DNA of 64,000 nt from NCBI RefSeq assembly GCF_000218685.1, contig NW_006763300.1, positions 579,360 to 643,359 of the forward strand, read 5' to 3'. This document shows, one piece after another, positions 34,568 to 46,139 of the stretch (positions are counted from its first letter, which is position 1; every line of letters begins with the position of its first letter). This DNA is from Serpula lacrymans var. lacrymans S7.9 (taxonomy: Eukaryota; Basidiomycota; Agaricomycetes; Boletales; Serpulaceae). A program made the translations under genes and the position numbers. The notes under the pieces are model-generated. The model saw only the letters and a program-made list of their open reading frames with translations, was not told where the DNA came from and searched no databases.

Positions 34568-37500
34568 ATGCCTTCAGTAGCACAGAAAAGCCCCTCCTTT
34601 GAATCGCTGTCCTCTCTTTTTCCTTTGACACTCCCAATACCGACTCCAGCGACACATGAAGACCTGGTTACAACTGGAGACCTCCGCCGTGAGGAAGACT
34701 TGCTCAGAAATCCCGAATCTTTTCGAGCCTGGTGGACCGCAATTCAGAACACAAGAGAAAACATAAATGCCCAGCTAAAGACGGAAAAGCCTTCAGATTT
34801 GCCTGACGAAGTAAGGGCTTTACTTGGCCCACTCGCGTCGCCCCTGGCTAGAAACTCTCTCCAAAGTTTGACGTATCTCTATGAAGCTGCCATTTCTCAG
34901 TTCCCTGGTTCATACAAGCTCTGGAAAGCGTATCTGCAGGTTAGAATGTCGTATGTGCTGGGGAAACTCAAAATAAAGAAGAGGGCTGGTGGAAGAAAAA
35001 AATTCCCCGAGATGAAAGACGCGTTGGAGCAAGAGAAAGAGGATCAGGAAGAATGGGAAGGTGGTCTTGATGGAGTGGTCGGTTGGGAAGAATGGAAATC
35101 TTTAGTCGCTACATACGAGAGGGCTCTCATGTGGCTTCCGAAAGTACGTTGTGTTTATAAGGTCTCACTGTGTTGCTGACATTCACTGGTCGATAGCTAC
35201 CAAGATTATGGCTTTTGTACCTCTCTATATTCCAACATCCTATGTGCCCCGCTGCAATATCAAGTACACACGCACGAAGGACCTTCGACAGAGCTTTGCG
35301 CACACTTCCTCCATCATTACATTCACGTATATGGGTCCGCTATCTCATGTGGGCCGAGTCTCAAGGCGGTTTTACGACAGTATCGGTATACCGTCGCTAC
35401 CTCACCGTTGATCAAAATATGACAGAGTACTATACTTCAATTCTTCTTGCGCCCGCGGATTCTGCTCCTCGACCCCTGGAAGCAGCGAAACTGTTGCTGG
35501 GTTTATCTAGGAAAGCCTCTCTGGGGAAATACATCAGTCCAGAAGGAAAGAGTCCGTATCAGATACTAGTCGACTTCCTGGAGGTAGTTGAAAGCTTTTC
35601 AGAGGAAGTGGGCTTGGATGTTGAGGAAACCATTCAGTCCAACGAACTTTTTGCCCAGGCAGAGGCGGAAGCCTTGGAAGCTGCGAAGGAAACCCCGGAA
35701 GCTGCTTCGCTTGATGGTCAGCTCGTACGCGTTGCAGGCCCTCCTGTCACGTTGAATGCTGACGGGAAACCTATCCCCCAATACGACGAGGATGTGGACC
35801 CTACAAGTTCTAGTAAGCTGAACATTGAGCACATCGTGCACAAGGACGGCCTGGATGTATATAAGGACCAGGCTGGTCGTCTTTGGACAGGACTAGCAAC
35901 TTACTGGATCAAGCGGGGAGAGTTTGACAGAGCAAAGAGTACTTTTGAAGAGGGCATAGCATCGGTCATGACCATCAGGGATTTCACACAAATATTCGAC
36001 GCTTACGCAGAGTTTAGCGAGTCCCTTATCAGCGCTATGATGGAAAGTCTGGAGGATCCTGATGAAGAGGACGAGGAAGACGCAAAGGAGACTGAACAGG
36101 AGCTAGATGCGAAAATGAAAGAGTTTGAAGGCTTGATGGATAGGAGACCATTTTTGGTGAATGATGTTTTGATCCGAAGGAATCCCAACGACGTTCAGGA
36201 ATGGGAGAAGAGGGTTGCGCTCTGGGGTGAAGATGATGAAAAGGTATATCTAACTGTGTTTCTTTGACATTGTTTCTGACTATTCGAAGGTGGCCGAGAC
36301 ATACAGGAAAGCTCTGGAGACCATCAATCCAAGGAAGGCAACCGCAAATTTCCACAGGCTTTATGTGAATTTCGCAAAGTATTACGAGGAAGGAGGCGCC
36401 AGTGGTTCGGCAGAACCAGACTTGGACAGTGCTCGCAAGGTTCTGGAAAAGGCTACCAAAGTTAACTTTAAAGCCGTGGAAGATCTCGCCGAAATCTGGT
36501 GTGAGTGGGCTGAGATGGAGATCCGCCAGGAGTAAGCTTAGGACGAATACTCTATGCAGTTCAGCTCTAACGGCTATTACAGGAATTATGATGATGGTAT
36601 TCGAGTAATGCAACGCGCTGCTGCAATACCGAAAAATACAAAGATCAACTATCACGATCATGTATGCAGTTGTTTCAGTTCATTTATATGTAATGCTGAC
36701 ATTTCCATTAGTCACTATCTGTACAAACACGTTTATTCAAATCTCTGAAGCTGTGGTCGTTTTATGTTGATTTGGAAGAATCACTAGGAACAGTAGAGTC
36801 AACCAAAGCCGTCTACGACAAAATAATGGAGCTTCGAATCGCAAATGCTCAAATAATTGTTAATTATGCTGCCTTCCTTGAAGAAAATCAATATTGGGAA
36901 GACAGCTTCAAAGTAAGTTACAGTTCAATTGATTCAATAAGTGACATTAAGCACAAAATCATATAGGTGTACGAAAGAGGTACTGAAGTTTTCACTTTCC
37001 CTATATCTTTCGAGATATGGAATATCTATCTGTCCAAGTTCGTAAAACGATATGTGAGGATTGAAAATTATATTCAAGCTGTACTTGGCCCTGACAACTC
37101 CTATTGCAGGGTGGTTCTAAGCTGGAGCGTGCACGCGATCTCTTTGAGCAAGCACTAGAAAAATGTCCCGCAAAATCATGCAAACCTCTGTTTTTGATGT
37201 ATGGCCAACTTGAAGAGGATTTTGGTCTTGCAAAGAGAGCCATGACTATCTATGAACGGGCTACTCAAATTGTAGCGGATGAAGACAAATTCGAGGTAGA
37301 TATCGCTGAGATTCCAACATAGTAGCTGTGACTAACCTCATTTCTTAGATGTTCAGCATTTATATCGCGAAGGCCACCGCCAACTATGGGCTGCCTGCTA
37401 CCAGGCCTATCTACGAACGCGCGCTGGATGTTTTGCCGGACCGCCAAACTGCCGAGATGTGTCTCCGCTTTGCTGCACTCGAGCGGAAACTAGGTGAAAT

Positions 37501-37921
37501 TGACCGAGCACGCGCCATCTACGCCCATGCTTCACAATTCTGCGATCCTCGCGTGAATCCAAAGTTCTGGTCGGAATGGAATAGTTTCGAAATTGAGACC
37601 GGCTCTGAAGATACTTTCCGCGAGATGCTTCGTATCAAACGGAGTGTACAGGCTCAATTTAACACCGAAGCTTCGTACCTTGCTGCACAGACTATCTCAG
37701 CAAAACAGGGCAATGGACAAATTACCGATGATATTGCTTCAGGGGCTACAGATGCAATGGCAGCTGCTGAGCAGCAGGCAGGTGGAACGAATGGCCCAGC
37801 TTTCGTTGCAGCCAAGAAAACTGTATTCCAAAGAGGGGCTGACGCAGTTGAACCTTCGGAGGGTGTTGCGCAGGAAGCAAATGCAGAGGAGATACATATT
37901 TCAGATGGCGAAGATTTCTGA
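34568..37921 (+). CDS. SYF1: Pre-mRNA-splicing factor SYF1 (HAT repeats)
   Basis: Scaffold of the NineTeen/Prp19-associated complex in the catalytic spliceosome (human XAB2). The start at 34568 (MPSVAQKSPSFESL) leads to DLLRNPESFRAWWTAIQNT, the first HAT unit. HAT repeats run through the protein: FPGSYKLWKAYLQVRM, LPRLWLLYLSIFQHP, RIWVRYLMWAESQGG, VAETYRKALETINPRKATAN, DLAEIWCEWAEMEIRQ, LKLWSFYVDLEESLG, FEIWNIYLSKFVKRYGG, ARDLFEQALEKCP and PKFWSEWNSFEIETGS. An acidic insert (DPDEEDEEDAKETEQ) sits mid-protein. The end is acidic, EEIHISDGEDF. About seven introns. Roughly 850-1,000 residues, normal. The stop lies only 35 bp from the stop of the convergent neighbour. Confidence 0.93.
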
Positions 37922-37956
37922 AATTTCAAACTGTATTATTCATTTTTGTTGTTGTG

Positions 37957-38815
37957 TTATCTTGTATTCCACCTTTCTACTTCTGCTGCACAGATGTCAT
38001 CCCATTCTGCCTCCCAACCACCCTCTTCGAGATATTCCTGATCCATCCATTTTGCTATAGCCTCTCTCGAAACTTCAAATGTCACAGAATGGCTGCGAAT
38101 GACATTCACCAATTCGATGTGCATGCTGAGAGAGCGGTGATATGCTGGAAGAATTTGAGGTATTGAAGACACTGACTGGAGGTTATTTTGCGCCAGAGAC
38201 CTTTATTTGCCAATCACCTACCGAATTTCTCCAACGACCAAGAGACCCACATAGGCTCTTGGCACCACTGCCAGCCTTTTAGCTTATGCGCCTCAAACAG
38301 GACCGATTCCATGTTTTCGATGATGCTATCCATTCTATGAAATTGCCTCTGCTGCGTTCGGATATTAGGGTATAGATCCAACTGATATGCACTAATACTT
38401 TACAAGTTTGGTTACGACAAGATCAAGTTCAACAATGCGTTTCTCCATGATTGCGACCCTTGGGCCCACAATTCGAGTTCGTGGTTCGGCGTCGGCAGGT
38501 ATCAAGGCCAGAGCATTACTAAGAACCACGAAGGTTTAATCATAAAAGGCAGGAAGCGATAGTAGAGCACACACACTCGAGATCTGTTCTAGTGTCAATC
38601 AAGCTTTGTAAGGCTTTGAGACCATCTATCATGACGATATCATCCCAAGTTTCGGCTGTTGAACGAAGCTCCTGTAGCAGTGTCCGAATTTTTCGATGAA
38701 ATGTAGACTCGGAAGACCTTGATGGTGAAGCAGGGGAATTGGGCTGCTTTATCTGCTGGACAGGCGATGACGTAGGCGTCGAAGGACCACGAAAAGATGC
38801 CAGGCGATTACTCAT
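37957..38815 (-). CDS. Unrecognised conserved-looking protein, about 220 residues
   Basis: I do not recognise the family. The start at 38815 (MSNRLASFRGPSTPTSSP) begins a Ser/Pro-rich leader of about 35 residues. Then comes FHRKIRTLLQELRSTAETWD and an ALQSLIDTRTDLE segment, followed across introns by RTRIVGPKVAIMEKRIVELD (a likely coiled coil), FHRMDSIIENMESVLFEAHK, WCQEPMWVSWSLE and a last exon with LSMHIELVNVIRSHSVTFEV and DQEYLEEGGWEAEWDDICAA. It ends VERWNTR. Three or four introns with consistent frames and a helical, charged composition argue for a real gene. It shares a 181-bp promoter with the WD40 gene. A subunit of a small coiled-coil complex is a guess only. Confidence 0.7.
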
Positions 38816-38996
38816 TGTTATATGCAAGTTATATGCAACACTGTTTTGATCAGGTCAAGCGGTTGTTTGTTTCAGAGGCTGTTGCCAAACAGACACCTTT
38901 TGGCTTTTGATAACCCCTGATGTCATTTTGGGCGGCGCTAATAATTACCATCTAGCAAGGATCCTGTCTGCTCTATACGCTCTCGAGCTTGCCATC
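38816..38996. promoter_or_regulatory. Shared 181-bp divergent promoter, unknown gene / WD40 gene
   Basis: The two start codons face away from each other 181 bp apart. No TATA box recognised. Confidence 0.5.
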
Positions 38997-40622
38997 ATGT
39001 CTACTCAAGATGCAACCAATTTGATGAGAGCAGAGGCTGAGCTCGTCTTGAATGAAGTGTGTTGCTCGTTCACTTGGATCTGCGCAGATAAATACATATC
39101 ACCCTTTCAAAGGCCAGAAAAGTGAAAGCAGAGCAAACGAAGGACCTCGGTTCACCGATAAAGCTCGTCGGAAAAGCTTTAGATATGCGCGTTCGTGGCA
39201 ACGATGTTTGGATAGCTGAGAACGCGCACGTTGCCAAAAGAATAAGTTTGGAGGTATGTCCTCATAGCATCAACATCAATTCAGATTTCCTTACGTGCTT
39301 CTTCAGACGGGAAAAGTTCTGCAGCTTTACCAGGGACATACAGCTCCCGTTACCTGCCTGGAGTTTTGCGACAAGACGCCTCGATCAGGCGATCAGAAAG
39401 TGCTCATCACAGGTTCTTGGGATAAAGTACGTGCTATGTGCCTGGGTCCCCGTTTTGTGCCTCATCTCGAAATCGCGTTAGACCATCAAGCTATGGGACA
39501 CTGAAGTCTGTATATTTCTTGAGGCTGAGAGTTGTACTCATGCTTTATGCAGACCAAAGAAATTCTATCTTCGACGTCTGCACACGACGATTTCGTAAAG
39601 ACTCTCTTCGTCTTGCCCGAGGCCAACCTTCTTGTATCCGGCAGTTCAGACAAGATCGTGAGATTCTGGTGAGTTCGATTATTGTTAGCACGCTTCTCCT
39701 CGAGCTGAGCGGACGTCCCAGGGACTTGTCTGACATAACAAAAGGAAAACCACTTTCATCCATGGGGTCTATTACTTCGCATACACGACCAGTTGAATCC
39801 ATCGATGGGATTGTCGGATCAGATGGCTCAGTTACTCTATTCACTGCGGATACTATGGGTATCATTAAGATTTGGAACCTAGAGAAAGAATCTGGGGGTG
39901 CGCCGAGGTGGAGGAGTACATTAAAAGAAGAGCTCAGTCATCACCGGACTCGAGTAAATGAGCTGCTGTATGGCAATGAACAATTATGGACAGGTGTGTA
40001 GATCTAAGAATTAACTTGGTTCCGCTTGACTAATAGAAGACTGGTGCAGCATCATCCGACGAAACTGTCCAAATTGTTCCATATAGCGTATCACAAACGG
40101 AAAATCTCAAAGCGTTTCCTGCTATAGCCCACCCTGTGGCAGTTAGGGCGGTTCTCCCTTTGTCATTGACTGGTCTTGGGGAACCGTACGTAGTCACAGG
40201 ATTTGGAGACATCATTCGACTGTACGACGTCTCTACATTAGAAGAACCAGAGATCCTTGGGGAAATAGACGCACACTGGCATGACGTAACAGCACTTAGG
40301 CTCTGGATGCGTACAAACAAGGGCGAGGATGGAAAGACAAGAATAGAACCATGGATTGTAAGTACAAGTTTGGACGGTACGATTCGCAAATGGAGATTCA
40401 GTGGTGAGTTCATTGATGCTAAGAATCATTTTCATGAAATTTACTATCAAAACTATTTATCAATCAGAGCTCCTCAATTCGAAACCCGAAAATCCCGCTG
40501 GTCGTACCCAGCCTGTCGTCCTAGCCCCTGTCCCCCAACCCAAAGCAAGTAGGACGGAACGAGATATCTCTGAAGAGGAAGAGCGTGAACTGGCTGAGCT
40601 CATGGGATCAGACTCGGATTGA
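38997..40622 (+). CDS. WD40-repeat protein of unknown role
   Basis: A beta-propeller adaptor. The start at 38997 opens MSTQDATNLMRAEAELVLNE, followed by AEQTKDLGSPIKLVGKALDM. WD units are visible: QLYQGHTAPVTCLEF, VLITGSWDKTIKLWD, STSAHDDFVKTLFVLPEAN with LVSGSSDKIVRFWD, VTLFTADTMGIIKIWNLE, ELLYGNEQLWTASSDETVQI, PYVVTGFGDIIRLYDVS and EPWIVSTSLDGTIRKWRFS. The tail is charged, ERDISEEEERELAELMGSDS. Five or six short introns. Seven blades seem likely. Nothing in the sequence tells which complex it serves. Its divergent partner is the unrecognised gene at 37957-38815. Confidence 0.85.
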
Positions 40623-40723
40623 TCTCATTATTGTTCACGGTTCTGTGCATAGGATTGTTGCATAGTCGGACAGAATTACATGGCGACAGATTGCAGTGTA
40701 TCCATAGACAAATGCAATACAGG

Positions 40724-42058
40724 CTATGAGTCATCATCGTAATCACGATTATAACCCCATCCAGGGTAAAATGGATCCTCATCCAACGTTCTAACCTGCC
40801 AGTCTCTAGGAACCCACTTGTGCTCCTCTTGTTCGTCTGCCCACAGTTTCAAAGCAGGTAAAACCACATGTTCGACATGCCATGTACCCTTATATTCCAT
40901 AATCGACTTCTGCCCCTCGGAGAGTACCTTTAGGAGTAGTTTTGGGACGAAAGGCTCCCGACGAAAATGAGTAAGTGGCGTAAATAGAGCCTTGAAATTA
41001 AAGACGATCGCCTGAGAACGTGGCATTCGTCGGAGGGTCTGCCAATCAACACGCAGAGAAATATCCGATACTTTGAGCTGTGGATCTTGCTGCGTACGCA
41101 TGGCAAAATCTGGGTCCTCAGCTTGAAGATACAAAGGCTCTCCAATCTCCAAGCCCCATGAACCGCGCTGGATCGGCTTATCGCAAGGCATATTGGAGAA
41201 ATACCTTGTGACTGCAATTGAGTTGCGAGCTCTATCGTTTCAGCGTGTATTCTCGCTCACCTATCCATGGAGAACGACATCTTCTCTTTATAGAAGGGGA
41301 CGGGGCCATGAATTTGGTGAAGGGGCTGTCCAATCTTCAGTGATAGGTTCCACCCCACAGCAGAGCACGACACCCCAGCAGTCAACACAGACAGTCCTGT
41401 CTTCTCATCTTTCTGCACGATGAGAAAATCTTCAGGGACATTCTGAAGGAGGAAGACCAATGGTCTAATTTTTCGCGTATCCGACCGCGAAGCAAGGATG
41501 TGGTTATGGAACATCCCCGTCCACTCATTGTAATAGAACTGGTTGGGATACCTGGCGCAGAGAAACTGGATGACCATTTCCATCAGCTCCTTCATGGCTG
41601 CTTCGCTACCAGGAAGAGAGTTGATAATCTTCTCTCCATGTTCTTTGTAAAGATCTATCCTCTGCGCGATACGTTCACGGTAAGTGGATTCAAGCTCGAT
41701 CCACCAGTCAGGCTCCAGCTTCTTCAGAGCTGCGGTTGTCGCATTAGTCATACATTTGGAACCTCCAACATGAGATGAACGTACACATATTCTGATGATA
41801 CGGCCATCTGAACGGTCTGTATGGGCGAGCCTTTGTTTTGTCGATGTCAAAAAATGGATATGGATTTGGTACGGGAACTCCAGATAGCTTTGCATAATCC
41901 GGCAACCCATAGGCAAAGTACTTCTTTAACGTTTGGTTAGCCAAGGTAAGCACGAGTCGAATCTGCCTCAAGTCATGTTTGAACCGCGACGATATGAGCA
42001 AACATGCAAACATTGCTAGGAGTCCATGACCCACGAAAGAGAAGAATAAACCCAACAT
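40724..42058 (-). CDS. DUF3445 protein (heme-dependent oxidative N-demethylase-like), membrane-anchored
   Basis: DUF3445 members include heme-dependent oxidative N-demethylase-like enzymes; no substrate can be read here. The start at 42058 gives a hydrophobic N-terminus (LFFSFVGHGLLAMFACLLIS), a likely membrane anchor, then GLPDYAKLSGVPVPNPYPFF. The next exon reads KKLEPDWWIELESTYRERIA, INSLPGSEAAMKELMEMVIQ and LVFLLQNVPEDFLIVQKDE. Then come the diagnostic segments VGWNLSLKIGQPLHQIHGPV and PFYKEKMSFSMDR, followed by KPIQRGSWGLEIGEPLYLQ and RVDWQTLRRMPRSQAIVFN. The C-terminus is aromatic and acidic (DPFYPGWGYNRDYDDDS). Two introns or so. Tail-to-tail with the WD40 gene, about 100 bp apart. Confidence 0.8.
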
Positions 42059-42458
42059 GATAGTTCAAGAACAGAAAACGTAGCCAAATTTATCGTGATA
42101 AGGTGAGAGAGATAGAAAGCCATCTTATATATTTGGTCTGCTGTCAATGGAGAAGTAGAAGTTGCATATGGATTGTTTTAACATGTGACCCGAAAGCTTA
42201 AGTGTGATTTCGGTGTGACTCTGTATACTACATTGATCCTTACATTTACCTAGACAGCTACAGTTACCCCCAGACAGAGAATCGTGACTGACCTATCTGA
42301 GGTCAATACATATTTAATTGTGCAAAAAAAGTGCATGACTGGGCATTAACTAGATATAGAAAGGATGGCAGGAAATTCACCAGACAGCGAACAATAAAGA
42401 TTACGACGAGAGTCAGCTCATTGCCTGCGGCACCTCGAAGTGATAACATGAACAGGCA
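42059..42458. other. Intergenic: DUF3445 promoter and nitronate monooxygenase 3' flank
   Basis: 400 bp with no gene; AT-rich in places. Confidence 0.55.
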
Positions 42459-44109
42459 CTATAGCTTAACCTTGGGAGTCATTAATCCTGTGGCAGTCTT
42501 GAGGCTTTTTGCAGCTGTGATAACAATTTCGTCTACACTGTAATGATATGAAGAGGATCAGCACCAAACTGTATGCATACATGAAAGAAAACGAACATTT
42601 CCCGTGCATGTTTGATGTCCTTCAAGTTAAAAACGCCATCTAGTTACCGAGTTTCGCACGAAGAGACATAACACGTACATTGATTGAGCCAGCAACTTTT
42701 CCCATTAACCCTATCAATGAAATATCAATATCTCAGTCAAAATCGACATAATAGACACTATGTCCCCACTTACACATTCTCCCTTCCAGAGACTTCTCTG
42801 GATGCATTTCCAGCTCAACATCGTGGGGAATTTTACCTTGAGCAACTAGTTCCTCGATCTCCTTTCGTCTACGTGTTTCCCATTCCGCAACGTATTCTGT
42901 CTTGCGTACACTCATTGGGCGGCCGGAGTAAACTAGAGTCCGGACAGTGTCATCATAGCCGGCAGAAAGTACAAGTTCCTTGTGTTTCGGGGCCGCGCCT
43001 GCTTCCACACTTGCCACAAAACGAGTTCCTACCCATACACCCGAAGCTCCATAGCTGATGGATATATCAGCCAAGTTCAAGTGGTAGGTATCTTCACCAA
43101 TATTTAAACTCACGAAAGGGCGACAGCAAGACCGCGTCCGTCCGCAATTCCTCCTGCGGCGACAACTACTATCGGCTCGCCAGTCAATGGACTCTTAGCA
43201 TTTTTGCAAAGGTCGACGACGGCTGGTATGAGAATCGAGAAGGGAGTATCTCCAGTGTGGCCACCACCCTCGCCACCTTGAGCGCATATAATATCAACAC
43301 CTGAAATTTGAAACAATAAATGTATACCAAGTAAGTCAGCTAGTACTGTGTACCCTTCAAGATACGGACCTTGAGCAAGTGCTTTCTTCACGTGCTGCAA
43401 GAGGTTTAATACATCATACCACAAAGTGCGACTGTGACCTTACCTTTGGATGACCAACCATGCTATATGAACGGTGGTTAATCGACGTTTATGATTATGT
43501 GTAAGTTGCAAGTCACGTACTTCATTACTGGAATACCGGCCGCATGTAACTTGTCCACCATCTCTTTCGGCGGGACGCCGACAGCGCTGACGAATAATGC
43601 AGCTTTGTTCTTGATAATGACGTCAGTGAGTTCTGGAAGTTGTCCTTTAGTATAGTCGTACTAGATGACGAAGGCCGAGTCAGTCATAGGACTTTACAAT
43701 CACAACGCAGACCAACATTCGTCTTCCTAGCATTCCCTCCAAGTTGGGGGAGCAAAAGGTCAACTCCAAAGGGTGCATCCTTGTCTTCCAGATTCTTCTT
43801 TAGCTCGTTGATAGAATCTTCAAGGAACTTTGGGCTCTGCCGCACGCCTCCAATAACGCCAATGCCACCTATAGAGAACGAGAAATAAGCATCACGACCA
43901 TGGTATATTAATGAGATACGCACCTGCATTGGTAACGGCTGCAGCCAATTTCGGCCCAGCGGCTACGTTCATTCCTGTGTTCATATTGTAAATCCTTGTT
44001 CGTATATGGGACTGGGTTGCGTGAAGTACGTACCAGCCAGCATGACTGGGTGATTGATCTTAAACAACCGGGTTAATGGTGTCGAAAAGACTGGCTCTGA
44101 CGACGGCAT
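42459..44109 (-). CDS. Nitronate monooxygenase (2-nitropropane dioxygenase family)
   Basis: FMN enzyme that oxidises alkyl nitronates such as propionate 3-nitronate, a detoxification role. The start at 44109 (MPSSEPVFSTPLTRLFKINH) leads to PVMLAGMNVAAGPKLAAAVT and NAGGIGVIGG, the family opening. Then come PFGVDLLLPQLGGNARKTN, ALFVSAVGVPPKEMVDKLHA, VGHPKHVKKALAQGVD, and IICAQGGEGGGHTGDTP with the active-site GGHTG. After that it reads PIVVVAAGGIADGRGLAVAL (phosphate loop) and GASGVWVGTRFVASVEAGA. It ends TGLMTPKVKL. About eight introns. Cytosolic, no signal peptide. Head-to-head with the heme lyase gene, 199 bp apart. Confidence 0.92.
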
Positions 44110-44308
44110 TATGATAGATTATACGGGGAACGGTGGAAGACAGGAACTGGGTAACAAATAGGTGCGAGGTGTAGTGACCCCCACATTTTGTAGTACTTGT
44201 GTCCCAGCGGATGCTATTCAGGATCTGCCGGCTACGAAAGAAACCGGACCCATACAACCGTGCGCTGACATAATCACGCCTTTGCTCCGCTCCCTTTTCA
44301 AGTTCGCA
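44110..44308. promoter_or_regulatory. Shared 199-bp divergent promoter, nitronate monooxygenase / CYC3
   Basis: Region between two outward-facing start codons. No TATA box recognised. Confidence 0.5.
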
Positions 44309-45016
44309 ATGGCAGATAAATGTCCTGTCGACCACCAAAGCCAGTCTGCAGAGAAATGCCCAGTAGACCATAGCTCACGTGCAACATGGGGAGGTCTGTT
44401 CTCGAAGGGTTCCCCGTCTGAAAGCACTCCTTCGTTGTCGGCAGAAAGGGAGCTTTCGTCGATACCGAAAGCAGACGATGGTAACTGGGTTTACCCTTCC
44501 GAGGCTCAGTTTTTTGCTGCCATGGCTCGTAAAAATCACAACCCACAAGCATCGGATATGAAAACAATCGTCCCAATTCACAATGCTGTCAATGAACGCG
44601 CATGGGCTGAAGTCTTGAAATGGGAAGTTGGAAGAGGCGGAGAACGCTGCGGCGGAGTCAAGCTCATCAATTTCAAAGGCAAACCCAGTCAAATGAGCCC
44701 AAAAGCTAGATGTATGACTCTATTAGGGTGTGTTTTTCAAAAATTTGGGATAATTCAAGTCACTATATTCTGAAATCCCTATTGCAGATATACAGCACCA
44801 TTTGACCGTCACGACTGGATTGTAGAGCGTTGTGGAACTCGCATACGATATGTTATCGACTTCTATACAGGTCGTCCAGGTCCCTCTTCGAGCGATGTGT
44901 CGTTTTACTTGGATGTTCGACCTGCGCTAGATAACTGGGAAGGACTGAGGATGCGTGCTGAGAATGTATGGCAGAGTTGGACAGGAGGACTTTCGAGCAA
45001 GACTACTCCGCCTTGA
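44309..45016 (+). CDS. CYC3: Cytochrome c heme lyase (holocytochrome c synthase)
   Basis: Attaches heme covalently to apocytochrome c in the mitochondrial intermembrane space. The start at 44309 begins MADKCPVDHQ, and a second KCPVDH follows about 15 residues later; these two Cys-Pro heme-regulatory motifs are typical. Next are GNWVYPSEAQFFAAMARKNH, TIVPIHNAVNERAWAEVLKW, FKGKPSQMSPKARCMTLLG, then across the single intron YTAPFDRHDWIVERCGTRIR (with the conserved DRHDW His) and YVIDFYTGRPG. It ends with DVRPALDNWEGLRMR and WTGGLSSKTTPP. About 215 residues, normal length. Confidence 0.93.
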
Positions 45017-45106
45017 CATTCTACACCATATCCATAGATTCCATTTTACATGTGTCTTGCATACATATCCCCGCTCATATAATCCACAGGCTTTAGGCGT
45101 TTCACA

Positions 45107-45868
45107 ATGTCCACATCTTCGCCTGAGCCACGCACGTTGACAGGAGGAGATTCAGAACCATACAGCACTCTTCCTCGCCGCCACACTGACAATCTCATGT
45201 CCATCGAAGTAAACAGCATTCCTCTAGCCAAAGGCAAGGCACGTTACACGTCGCAAATGACTATCAGCACAAATTTCACAGATTGCGTCGGTATTAGCTC
45301 TGACGGCGACCAAGCAATCGAATGAAAACAACTAGTAGATCGCGAGTTTGAGACGCATCTTTCCGTAAGTGACCCATCTTCTGACCTAGCCTGCTATTTA
45401 GTCTTACATCCATTTCAGGGAACGTTTCCTTACATGCCTATGTGACTGACAAGAGCATAGACTCGTGGGATACCCTTCACACCGTCGTGGATGACCTGGA
45501 GTCCTTCTGAGCTATCTTGCGTGTCCTACTGAACATTGGCGATGAATGCAAAAGTTTAACGTACGAAAAATCATGGCCCACTTGTCTGCTGGCCGCAGAT
45601 ACCGTCCACAGTGTAGAGAAAACCAAAGCATAGGATCGTGTTTTATCCAGGGCAGTCTCTCGACGATGACGATGCATCTCCTGTTGTGGGGTTTCTAGAC
45701 CTTGGCGGTGGTACTACCGAATTTCATTCGAGAGCTGTTAAAGAAATCACGATGCCAAAGGTCAACGCGGCAAATTACGAGTTGTACTTGGAAATTTTCT
45801 TGGATGCATCACGTCGCTGCCACGCATATCGTATGAGTGAGCAAAGACAGGAGTGGTATAACGGATAA
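45107..45868 (+). pseudogene. Eroded coding fragments of unknown origin
   Basis: A run from 45107 reads MSTSSPEPRTLTGGDSEPYS and then a Ser/Thr-rich stretch. An in-frame TGA (45323-45325) interrupts DQAIE and KQLVDREFETHLS, and a GT-AG intron-like segment follows. Nearby text in another frame reads AYVTDKSIDSWDTLHTVVDD. A further fragment at about 45640-45868 reads VVGFLDLGGGTTEFHSR and ends EQRQEWYNG. No single spliced model keeps one frame, so this looks like remains of one or two dead genes. The family is not recognised. The whole 45017-46139 interval otherwise holds nothing I can name. Confidence 0.35.
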
Positions 45869-46139
45869 GACTGGGATTCGAAGGCTAACATATCCCTATT
45901 TAATTATGGATACTACAGTAATCACCCCGAAACCACTTTAACATTGGAATCGTCGTGTATCGTAGTCTTCATATCACGTATCTCGATAACTCAGACCGGT
46001 CTTTTTACCATAACGTCCTCAGAATCACAAGATTATCGTGTAACTATCATTACAGTATTCACTTGTTCAAACGAGTTGTATGCCCAGTAAACATAACATC
46101 TGGTCCCTCAAACATGTATTGTAATAGGAATGGTGTGCA

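Noticed and set aside
36035..36661. 208-codon minus-strand open frame
   Set aside because: Antisense shadow of SYF1 coding exons; SYF1 has clear HAT repeats.
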